The notes beneath the pieces were generated by a model. It did not search any database and was not told the origin of the DNA. It saw only the letters and a list, made by a program, of their open reading frames with translations. From WVZL01 sp041862375 (GTDB lineage Bacteria > Acidobacteriota > Aminicenantia > Aminicenantales > Aminicenantaceae): a stretch of DNA of 15,127 nucleotides. The stretch is from assembly GCA_041862375.1 (NCBI GenBank), contig JBGVTE010000101.1, positions 1 to 15,127 of the forward strand, given 5' to 3'. Every line of letters starts with the position of its first letter. The first letter of the stretch is position 1. Shown in pieces: positions 1 to 5,308 of the stretch. The translations under genes were made by a program, and so were the position numbers.

Positions 1-1583
1 TTAGCAGAGAAATCTCCCAAGGCATGGGGATATCTCTACAAAAGATAGAAGCAACTAAGTTGAATATTTCCGAATTTACGACGACTTCGATAGAAGCTTA
101 TAAATACTTTCTAAAAGGAAGAGAGGAATATGAAAAGTTATATTATGATGAAGCCCGGCAATCTCTCGAGAAAGCCGTTATACTCGATCCGGAATTTGCT
201 GTAGCCTATCTCTATCTTGCTCGTTCAGCACGTGGCAAGGCCAGGGAAGAGGCTTATGAGAAAGCCAAAATGCATTCTGAGAAAGCAACGGAAAAAGAAA
301 GACTTTACATAGAGGCAGCTTATGCCACTGCCGTAGAGCGCGATCCAGAAAAGCGGTTTCGTATCCTTAAACAAATGGCCAAGGAATATCCCAAGGAAAA
401 ACGGGTTCACTATGATTTGGGAAATTATTATGCTGGTCAGGAAAACGATAAAGCCATCAAAGAGCTCAACAAAGCACTGGAACTCGATCCAAATTATGGA
501 TTGGCTCTTAATCAACTTGCTCTTGGATATGCGAGCATGGGGGATTTCGAGAAGGCCATCGAATATTTTAAGAGGTATATATCGGTCTCCCCTAAGGATG
601 CTAATCCACTGGATTCCATGGCCCTTTGCTATTTCTGGATGGGAAGGCTTGAGGAAGCTGAAGCACGTTACAAAGAGGCCTTGGAAATCAAACCTGATTG
701 GAGCTTATCATGTTGGGCTCTTAGCTATATCTACGCCCTGAAGGAAAATTACCCAGAGGCGATGAAATGGGTAGATCAGGGTATTGCCATAGTCTCATCT
801 CCAAGCGAAAGAGCTGAAGGATTACTTTTGAAAGGATTCTTTTATTTCTGGCTTGGTAGGTTAGAACAGTCGCTCAGAGAACTCGGCCCAGTATCGGATT
901 TGGCAGAATCGCTAGGTGATAATTTCCGAAAATCCTTTGCAGGCTGGATGGCAGGATGGGTTTATTATGAAAGAGGAGAGCTTGAACTTGCCCGGAGGTC
1001 CTGGAAAAGCTCGTTTGATATATATGATAATAAAACAGAATACACCCTATGTCTTGGAGCTGCTGACGTGAAAGAAGGCAGAATCGATTCCGCCAAATCC
1101 AGGCTAGCTGAGGTAAAATCCCTTTTACCTGAAGTGAGTCCAGGCATCCGCAAAGATTTTTTTAAATTTCGTTATGACTTGCTCCGTGCAGAGGTGTTGC
1201 TGGCAGAAGGCTCCCTTGATGAGGCCATCGCCGTTGGTAAAAAACTATTGCCCCTACCGTCGCCAACCTATGCGTATATAGCAACCCTTAACCTACCTTA
1301 CCGCAATGATGTTTTAGCCCGATGCTATCGACAAAAAGGGAAATTAGATAAAGCCATTGCTGAATACGAACAGTTGATAACTTTTTATCCCGAAAGTAAG
1401 AGCCAACGTCTTATTCATCCTAAGTATCATTACCAGTTAGCCAAATTATATGAAGAGAAGAGCTGGGAAGGCAAAGCCATCGATCAATACGAGAAATTCC
1501 TCTCTCTCTGGAAAGACGCTGATCCAGGTATCGCTGAGGTTAAGGATGCTAGGAAGAGGGTGGCTGGGCTGAAGAGTCAGTAA
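1..1583 (+). CDS. TPR tail of a Ser/Thr protein kinase (5' end outside window)
   Basis: The reading frame is open to the left edge. The codons before the first ATG (base 24) read SREISQG, matching the internal SREISQGIG of the complete kinase at 11933-15055, so base 24 is not the real start and the N-terminal zinc ribbon, kinase and TM parts lie outside. What is visible is nearly all helical TPR repeats: for example, AYLYLA, EYFKRYISVSPKDANPLDS, GRLEEAEARYKEALEIKPD and a closing unit KAIDQYEKFLSLWKDADPG. The tail aligns almost end to end with that of the 11933-15055 paralogue, with short indels. TPRs normally dock protein partners, here probably kinase substrates or regulators. The stop is TAA at 1581-1583, and no clear terminator follows before the next gene 75 bp away. 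Identification as a kinase tail is by paralogy; the kinase domain itself is not seen. Confidence 0.85.
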   Translation, partial: SREISQGMGISLQKIEATKLNISEFTTTSIEAYKYFLKGREEYEKLYYDEARQSLEKAVILDPEFAVAYLYLARSARGKAREEAYEKAKMHSEKATEKERLYIEAAYATAVERDPEKRFRILKQMAKEYPKEKRVHYDLGNYYAGQENDKAIKELNKALELDPNYGLALNQLALGYASMGDFEKAIEYFKRYISVSPKDANPLDSMALCYFWMGRLEEAEARYKEALEIKPDWSLSCWALSYIYALKENYPEAMKWVDQGIAIVSSPSERAEGLLLKGFFYFWLGRLEQSLRELGPVSDLAESLGDNFRKSFAGWMAGWVYYERGELELARRSWKSSFDIYDNKTEYTLCLGAADVKEGRIDSAKSRLAEVKSLLPEVSPGIRKDFFKFRYDLLRAEVLLAEGSLDEAIAVGKKLLPLPSPTYAYIATLNLPYRNDVLARCYRQKGKLDKAIAEYEQLITFYPESKSQRLIHPKYHYQLAKLYEEKSWEGKAIDQYEKFLSLWKDADPGIAEVKDARKRVAGLKSQ

Positions 1584-1658
1584 TATTTCATACTATACAC
1601 TTATTTTCAATTAAGGCATCAAAAAAGCCCGAGATAAGAAAAACTTTAAGAGAATACA

Positions 1659-2345
1659 ATGAGATACTTTGCTTCAATAACATTACTTCTCGCTTTAGTC
1701 TGGACTTGTATAAATCCAACACAAGCTCAGCCACAGGCTAATATCATAGGGCCGCCCGTTATAGACATGCACCTCCATGCATTCACTGCCAGACCTCAGC
1801 CTAATCCAGTAACAGGGAAACCTTCTGCTTACACGTCCGATAACGCGCTCTTGCAGGCGACTCTGGCAGCTATGGAACGATACAACATCGTCAAGGCCGT
1901 TGTAAGCGGTCCCCTCAATCTTGTGAAACTGTGGCGGGATGCAGCCCCCAATCGTTTCATCTGCGCTCCAGCTTATCCTTTATACAACGAAAATATCGAC
2001 ATTAATTTTCTTCGGGCAGAGTACCTTGCTGGACGGCTTGGAGCTTTTGGAGAAGTTCTTGCCCAGTTGGCAGGATTGTCACCCAGCGATCCCTGCTTAG
2101 AACCTTACCTTAAACTTTGTGAGGAGTTGGATGTACCTGTTGGTATTCATACAGGGTTCCCTCCGCCTGGAATTACCTATAGCTCGTGCCCCAAGAATCG
2201 GGCGAGATTAGGTAGTCCATTACTAGTAGAAGAAGCTTTGGTAAGGCATCCAAAATTGCGTGTCTACATCATGCGAGTCCGGAACATCCCTTGTACAACC
2301 GCTACAAATCGTCCTTCCGCATCTCAGGCATTCGCTAAAACTTAA
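1659..2345 (+). pseudogene. secreted amidohydrolase (Amidohydro_2-like), 3'-truncated
   Basis: The N-terminus is a Sec signal peptide (hydrophobic core ITLLLALVW at residues 7-15, likely cleavage after TQA near residue 23), so the product would be exported. The mature part starts like a metal-dependent TIM-barrel hydrolase: IDMHLHAF with the metal-binding HxH at 38/40, a GAFGEV glutamate near 132, and PVGIHTGF with His164. Family resemblance runs to HPKLRVYIM (residue 205, base 2273), where relatives continue with a His-Ala-Gly metal-site segment and 100 or more further residues. Here it turns into 23 unrelated residues that are antisense of a zinc-finger gene and then stops. Lacking the last strands of the barrel and the C-terminal catalytic Asp, it is probably inactive. 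A weak purine-rich RBS (AAGAGA, 1648-1653) precedes the ATG. Substrate unknown. It follows the kinase-TPR gene by 75 bp on the same strand. Confidence 0.7.
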
Positions 2346-2699
2346 CGGAAGCCACCATGTATAGCTTCTTTCTGAATTGCTATGGGCAGTGCATAAATCG
2401 CACTTGAATTTAGGATTTTTTTCCTCCTCTTCCTTTCTACGTTCTTCTTCTCGTTCCTCTTCTTCCTTTTTATTTCTCTTTTCCTCTTCTTCTCTCTCAA
2501 GCTCTTCATAGCAGCGGAAGCACACATCATGCTTGGCAAAAGGAAGCTTTACTCTAGCTCTCATATGGGGCATAAGATCTAGATGCTTTAAATACTGGCG
2601 AGTACAAGAAGGACAGATTACTTTATCGCAATTATAACATGTTTTGTATAAATGAAAGGGAAATTCACTCCTACAAACTTCGCAAACTAATGCGGCCAT
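2223..2699 (-). CDS. FYVE-like double zinc-finger protein, C-terminally truncated
   Basis: 158 residues. The first half has four CxxC pairs at residues 6/9, 21/24, 29/32 and 60/63, the last inside HDVCFRCYEEL. This order and the closing VCxxCYxxL match the FYVE-type zinc-finger plan, although the basic RHHCR phosphoinositide motif is absent. A Glu/Lys/Arg-rich coil (about 66-95) links to a second copy: CDLC, ECLRC, TIC and SGCTR repeat the first three pairs. The fourth pair of copy two is missing. After CTR the reading continues into antisense of the amidohydrolase and stops at 2223, so the last 20 or so residues are not original. The start ATG overlaps the stop of the upstream coiled-coil gene (TAATG), indicating coupled translation. 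Function unknown; a membrane- or protein-binding adaptor is possible by family analogy. The pairing pattern is seen directly, while the FYVE name is my inference. Confidence 0.6.
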   Translation of the reverse strand: MAALVCEVCRSEFPFHLYKTCYNCDKVICPSCTRQYLKHLDLMPHMRARVKLPFAKHDVCFRCYEELEREEEEKRNKKEEEEREEERRKEEEEKNPKFKCDLCTAHSNSERSYTWWLPLSFSECLRCGRTICSGCTRDVPDSHDVDTQFWMPYQSFFY

Positions 2700-2917
2700 T
2701 AATTAGCCTCTGAACTTGAAAATTTATTTTTCTTTGCCTCTGCTTTTCGTATGTCTTTGCCTTGGTTTGAAGAAATCGCTTTTAATGAATCAAGCGCTTT
2801 TTGATAGCCTTTCAGCTGTGTTTGGATTTCTAGGAGTTCTTTTTTTTTCTTTTCCTCGATTTCCTTGAGCTTGTTTACTTCTCTCTCAGCCATCTCTACA
2901 AGATTTAATCTTGCCAT
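2699..2917 (-). CDS. small coiled-coil protein
   Basis: A 72-residue, highly charged, helical protein. Residues 5-55 (LVEMAEREVNKLKEIEEKKK followed by ELLEIQTQLKGYQKALDSL) show heptad-like spacing of Leu/Ile typical of a coiled coil, with no signal peptide or membrane segment. A strong Shine-Dalgarno (TAAGGAGGT read on this strand, bases 2922-2930) sits five bases before the ATG, so this is a genuine start. The stop overlaps the ATG of the zinc-finger gene by one base. The two are a coupled pair, and the coiled coil may be its oligomerisation partner (inference). The RBS touches the 12-bp repeat array upstream. I do not recognise a named family. Confidence 0.65.
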   Translation of the reverse strand: MARLNLVEMAEREVNKLKEIEEKKKKELLEIQTQLKGYQKALDSLKAISSNQGKDIRKAEAKKNKFSSSEAN

Positions 2918-2921
2918 TTTT

Positions 2922-2930
2922 ACCTCCTTA
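2922..2930 (-). promoter_or_regulatory. strong ribosome binding site of the coiled-coil gene
   Basis: Read on the minus strand this is TAAGGAGGT, followed by five bases and the ATG at 2917. It fixes the start of the two-gene operon and partly overlaps the first unit of the 12-bp repeat array. Confidence 0.75.
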
Positions 2931-2975
2931 AATTGTGAGTAAACTTGTGTCTAAAGTTGTGACTAAAGCTGTGCC
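2928..2975 (+). repeat. four tandem 12-bp repeats (candidate integrase arm sites)
   Basis: Four abutting units: TTAAATTGTGAG, TAAACTTGTGTC, TAAAGTTGTGAC and TAAAGCTGTGCC. They share the form TAAAnYTGTGnC. The array ends 128 bp before the tRNA-half repeat at 3103. Two units of the same form occur 120 bp before the second tRNA half. Tandem short direct repeats beside a tRNA attachment core are what tyrosine integrase arm-type sites look like. That role is inferred; the repeats themselves are seen directly. Confidence 0.6.
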
Positions 2976-3044
2976 TTTTTTGAGGTTAAATACGGAAAAA
3001 ATAGGATAACAAAGGTGAGAATAAGCAAATCAGGACTTTTGCAT

Positions 3045-3068
3045 CTTATTGTAAATAATAACAATAAG
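3045..3068. repeat. perfect 8-bp inverted repeat
   Basis: CTTATTGT (3045-3052) and ACAATAAG (3061-3068) are perfect reverse complements around an 8-bp AT-only spacer. It lies between the 12-bp repeats and the tRNA half, where an accessory protein such as an excisionase could bind. There is no U-tract after it, so a terminator is unlikely. Confidence 0.45.
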
Positions 3069-3102
3069 TTACATCTAAAATCTGCCTTTGAATGTAGAAA
3101 TA

Positions 3103-3146
3103 ACACACGGTAGAAGTCGCAGGTTCAAATCCTGTATCGCCCACCA
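3103..3146 (+). repeat. tRNA 3'-half (probably tRNA-Val), attachment-like copy 1
   Basis: The 44 bp hold the 3' part of a tRNA gene: anticodon-loop end (CACAC), anticodon stem 3' strand, variable loop AAGTC, T-arm GCAGG-TTCAAAT-CCTGT, acceptor strand ATCGCCC, discriminator A and encoded CCA. No D-arm or 5' acceptor (GGGCGAT expected) precedes it, so it is not a functional tRNA. The anticodon would read CAC, consistent with tRNA-Val; the acceptor strand alone would also fit some tRNA-Ile. It matches 4974-5017 at 43 of 44 positions. The single difference (T3135) leaves a G-U pair in the T-stem. Confidence 0.8.
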
Positions 3147-3206
3147 TTTTTATATCATCTCTTTCATTAATTATTTCTGAAAGAAATTTGATATATAAAT
3201 TTTATT

Positions 3207-3238
3207 GCAATAATAAGCCATTTATGGCATATTATTGC
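3207..3238. promoter_or_regulatory. operator-like inverted repeat upstream of abiEi
   Basis: GCAATAATAAGCCAT and its reverse complement (one mismatch in 15) flank a TT spacer and end one base before the abiEi start codon. AbiEi antitoxins are known to autorepress by binding inverted repeats at their own promoter, so this is the expected operator. A possible -10 (TATAAA, 3194-3199) lies just upstream, without a convincing -35. No Shine-Dalgarno is visible, as the palindrome fills that space, so translation may be leaderless or weak. Confidence 0.65.
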
Positions 3239-3239
3239 C

Positions 3240-3869
3240 ATGAAATGGGACGAACTTCTCCAAATTGTCGGAAGAGAGCCGCTCTTTCACTCAAGCATCC
3301 TGATTGTAGGTGGAGTGGATCCCGCCGACCTAGGAAGACAGTTGTCCCGCTGGGTTAAATCAGGTAACCTTATCCAGCTTCGTCGGAGTCTTTATGTTCT
3401 GTCCGAACGCCACCAGAAAACGAGGCCACATCCGTTTCTTGTTGCTAATCGGCTTAAACGAGCTTCCTATGTGAGTCTACAATCGGCTTTAGAATATCAT
3501 GACCTCATTCCCGAATATGTTCCTTCCGTTACCAATATAACAACAGGCCGACCAGAAGAACTTTTAACTCCTCTAGGTACATTCATTTTTAAACACATCA
3601 AAAAGGCACTTTTTTCTGGCTATCAGTCCGTTGACCTCGGTGAAGACCAGTCAGCCTTTATCGCGACGCCGGAAAAGGCGCTTCTGGACCTGCTTTATCT
3701 TACACCCGGCTCTGACAACCCTGATTATTTGCGGGAGCTAAGGTTACAAAATTCCGAAACTCTAAAAACAGACCTTCTGATTGAATTAGCCGATAGAAGC
3801 GGCAGCCAGAAGCTACTGCGAGCTGCTCGAAGGTTTGTGGCCCTTATGCCTGAATTAGAGGCATCATGA
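3240..3869 (+). CDS. abiEi: AbiEi-family antitoxin / transcriptional regulator
   Basis: 209 residues. The N-terminal 55 residues form a winged-helix-like segment (GRQLSRWVKSGNLIQLRRS, then LYVLS) as in AbiEi antitoxins, for DNA binding and autorepression. The C-terminal domain has family landmarks: YVSLQSALEYHDLIPE (77-92), a TTGR turn (101-104), LGTFIFKHI (112-120) and ATPEKALLDLLYL (142-154). In type IV abortive-infection toxin-antitoxin systems AbiEi counteracts AbiEii without a stable complex and represses the operon. The start is placed at 3240 because the family's N-terminal helix begins here and the operator ends at 3238. The stop overlaps the next ATG by four bases (ATGA, 3866-3869), giving translational coupling. 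The length is normal. Confidence 0.9.
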   Translation: MKWDELLQIVGREPLFHSSILIVGGVDPADLGRQLSRWVKSGNLIQLRRSLYVLSERHQKTRPHPFLVANRLKRASYVSLQSALEYHDLIPEYVPSVTNITTGRPEELLTPLGTFIFKHIKKALFSGYQSVDLGEDQSAFIATPEKALLDLLYLTPGSDNPDYLRELRLQNSETLKTDLLIELADRSGSQKLLRAARRFVALMPELEAS

Positions 3870-4681
3870 AAGAACAGATCAACCAGATCATCGCCGAAAC
3901 GGCCAACAAACTGCTGGCAAGAAGCCGAGCGCGGGAATACTGCCAGGCGAGAATTCTCCAGTTTCTCCAGGAAAGCGGCATCTTCCGTTCCTGGATTTTT
4001 CATGGCGGAACAGCGCTTAGATTCCTGTATATGCTTCCTCGTTATTCCGAGGATCTTGATTTTGCCCTAGAAAGCACAAAGACTTCTGTAAATTTTACTG
4101 AAATCATTGCCAGTATAAGTAAATCTTTTGAAGCCGAAGCCTACAGCATAGACACAAAAATCAATGACAGGAGAGCGGTCAAATATGCTTTTATCCGCTT
4201 CCCCAAATTGCTATACGACATTGGTCTTTCTCCGCATAAATCAGAAGTGCTCTCGGTTAAGCTTGAAGTTGATAGCAATCCTCCTGCTGGAGGGATAACT
4301 GAAACATCTGTCATTCGTCGCTATGTGATGCTTAATGTGTTGCACTATAATAAGGCATCTCTTTTAAGTGGCAAACTGCACGCAATCCTCGCCCGTTCCT
4401 ATGTAAAGGGTCGTGACCTGTATGATCTATTCTGGTATTTGTCCGATCCATCTTGGCCGGAACCAAATGTCAGATTTCTGAACAAAGCCCTAATTCAGAC
4501 AAATTGGAAAGGCCCTGAAATCACCGAATCAAACTGGACCATTCTTGTAACAAGGAGGCTTAAGGATATTAATTGGGAGCAGGCTGTTGAAGATACCCGT
4601 CCATTTATCGAAAAACCATCAGACCTGAAACTTATGACAAAGGAAAATGTTTTAAATATCTTAAAAAACAGACAACTGTAA
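3866..4681 (+). CDS. abiEii: AbiEii/AbiGii-family nucleotidyltransferase toxin
   Basis: 271 residues. The nucleotidyltransferase core is clear: HGGTALR (46-52) followed by R59 and SEDLDF (61-66), giving the GG[ST]...DxD metal and nucleotide site. VKLEVD (131-136) fits the third acidic residue. Further on, LLSGKLHAILARSYVKGRDLYDL has the conserved Lys170 and GRDxxD (182-187) of the family. Such toxins block growth by transferring nucleotides; related MenT proteins modify tRNA acceptor ends. The target of this one is unknown. It overlaps abiEi by four bases and is its cognate toxin. All key residues are present, so it should be active. The GTP or other NTP preference cannot be read from sequence. 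Confidence 0.9.
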   Translation: MKEQINQIIAETANKLLARSRAREYCQARILQFLQESGIFRSWIFHGGTALRFLYMLPRYSEDLDFALESTKTSVNFTEIIASISKSFEAEAYSIDTKINDRRAVKYAFIRFPKLLYDIGLSPHKSEVLSVKLEVDSNPPAGGITETSVIRRYVMLNVLHYNKASLLSGKLHAILARSYVKGRDLYDLFWYLSDPSWPEPNVRFLNKALIQTNWKGPEITESNWTILVTRRLKDINWEQAVEDTRPFIEKPSDLKLMTKENVLNILKNRQL

Positions 4682-4792
4682 ATTGCCACAAAACTAAGAG
4701 AACATTTACGACGCGCATCGTTGTTGTTATTCAGTCTTTCGGATCGCTTTCAATTCAAATTCCTCATTTCTATATCATAATCAACAATTGAG

Positions 4793-4829
4793 GCCAGACC
4801 AAGGATCGCTGTCCTTACAAAGCTCTGGC
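4793..4829. repeat. nested inverted repeat near the arm-like sites
   Basis: The outer arms GCCAGA (4793-4798) and TCTGGC (4824-4829) enclose inner arms AAGGA (4801-4805) and TCCTT (4812-4816). The structure ends one base before the first 12-bp unit. It could be a cruciform or a protein site of the element. No U-tract follows. Confidence 0.4.
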
Positions 4830-4830
4830 T

Positions 4831-4854
4831 TAAAACTGTGACCAAAATTTGTCA
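4831..4854 (+). repeat. two tandem 12-bp repeats (candidate integrase arm sites)
   Basis: TAAAACTGTGAC and CAAAATTTGTCA abut each other and match the consensus of the four units at 2928-2975, the second only loosely. They end 120 bp before the tRNA half at 4974, nearly the same spacing as in the first copy. This repeated layout supports a site for recombination proteins. Confidence 0.5.
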
Positions 4855-4973
4855 GGAATATAGAAAAATCCATAAAAATATCAAAAAGCCTCGAAATCCC
4901 AAACGCCTGATTCTCGACAGTTTAAAGGGGAAATCCCTTATTTTCTTCGCTTTCTATTCCTTTTGTGCTTTTT

Positions 4974-5017
4974 ACACACGGTAGAAGTCGCAGGTTCAAA
5001 TCCTGCATCGCCCACCA
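4974..5017 (+). repeat. tRNA 3'-half (probably tRNA-Val), attachment-like copy 2
   Basis: Same 44-bp sequence as 3103-3146 with C5006 in place of T3135, which restores a perfect GCAGG/CCTGC T-stem. It again starts in the anticodon loop and ends exactly at CCA, with no 5' half of the tRNA before it. Identity between the copies stops at both ends, so these bases define the repeat core. Confidence 0.8.
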
Positions 5018-5045
5018 CTTTATTTTCAACAACTTGCGTGTTATC

Positions 5046-5143
5046 CCTCGCATCCTCTACCTCCGCTATCCCTGGATTGGCATCCTTCCAGAGCTCAAGA
5101 AATTTATCATAATGCCAAGGGCTTTAGCTTTGTTTCCCTTATC
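5046..5143 (-). pseudogene. decayed 3' tail of a kinase-TPR gene
   Basis: Read on the minus strand, bases 5143-5046 give DKGNKAKAL, then after a one-base frameshift HYDKFLELWKDANPG and IAEVEDAR. This is the unmistakable C-terminal repeat of the two kinase-TPR genes in this window (KFLSLWKDADPGIAEVKDAR and KFLDLWKDADPGIPEVEDA). There is no stop in register and no body upstream. The tail runs out about 30 bp from the second tRNA half. It shows that a paralogue once lay here on the minus strand. Confidence 0.7.
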
Positions 5144-5308
5144 AATGCTTTGCTGATCATTTTCAAGTCCATTCCACATAAGTAGTTAACAATACTCATA
5201 GGCATTTTCTTGTTTTTCCATGCTTCATAAAGATCAATGATCCGGTTGAAGGCTTTGTGAACTCTTCGATTTCTCGAGATCTCTTGTTGTAGCGCGCTGA
5301 AAGCGTGG
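5107..5308 (-). other. open but startless stretch, possible second decayed TPR tail
   Basis: Downstream of the big kinase-ATPase stop codon one minus-strand frame stays open to a TGA at 5107-5109. It includes NRIIDLYEAWKNKKMP, which loosely resembles the RLVxLYEAWGKPEKA ending common in kinase-TPR proteins. There is no usable start or RBS. Treat as debris; low confidence in the family. Confidence 0.25.

Larger units (their letters stand above)
4682..4973. other. non-coding stretch between abiEii and second tRNA half
   Basis: No open frame or recognisable gene remnant is seen on either strand. It contains a nested inverted repeat (4793-4829), two 12-bp arm-like repeats (4831-4854) and a short GC hairpin, AAGGG/CCCTT at 4925-4939, followed by a T-rich run. 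The hairpin could be a weak terminator for the abiE operon. Confidence 0.5.
3103..5017. mobile_element. candidate tRNA-bounded integrative islet carrying AbiE
   Basis: The unit is bounded by two same-orientation 44-bp tRNA 3'-half repeats, 1871 bp apart. It contains an operator, the abiEi-abiEii operon, about 290 bp of non-coding sequence with 12-bp repeats, and the closing tRNA half. This is the footprint left by integration into the 3' half of a tRNA gene, with the original full tRNA outside the window. No integrase or recombination gene is visible, so the unit would be non-autonomous or a deletion remnant. Mobility is inferred; the repeats and cargo are seen. Confidence 0.55.

Noticed and set aside
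2285..2338. Frameshifted continuation of the amidohydrolase (HPLYNRYKSSFRISGIR in another frame)
   Set aside because: It loosely resembles a YPxYxR segment, but these bases are the antisense of the well-patterned ECLRCGRTICSGCTR zinc finger, so the resemblance is most likely chance.
2400..2510. Simple-sequence tract as a possible CRISPR or regulatory repeat
   Set aside because: The TTC/TCT-rich run simply encodes the Glu/Lys/Arg linker on the minus strand. No spaced repeats of CRISPR type occur anywhere in the window.
2342..2539. 65-codon minus-strand open frame rich in Lys/Arg
   Set aside because: It is another frame of the Glu/Lys-repetitive linker of the zinc-finger gene and has no start signal of its own.
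3103..3146. Complete tRNA gene at either repeat
   Set aside because: Only the anticodon-loop end, T-arm and acceptor 3' strand are present. The bases before each copy do not form a D-arm or the complementary GGGCGAT acceptor strand.
4965..5156. 63-codon plus-strand open frame across the second tRNA half
   Set aside because: It runs through the tRNA repeat and the antisense of the decayed kinase tail, has no RBS and has no recognisable protein features.
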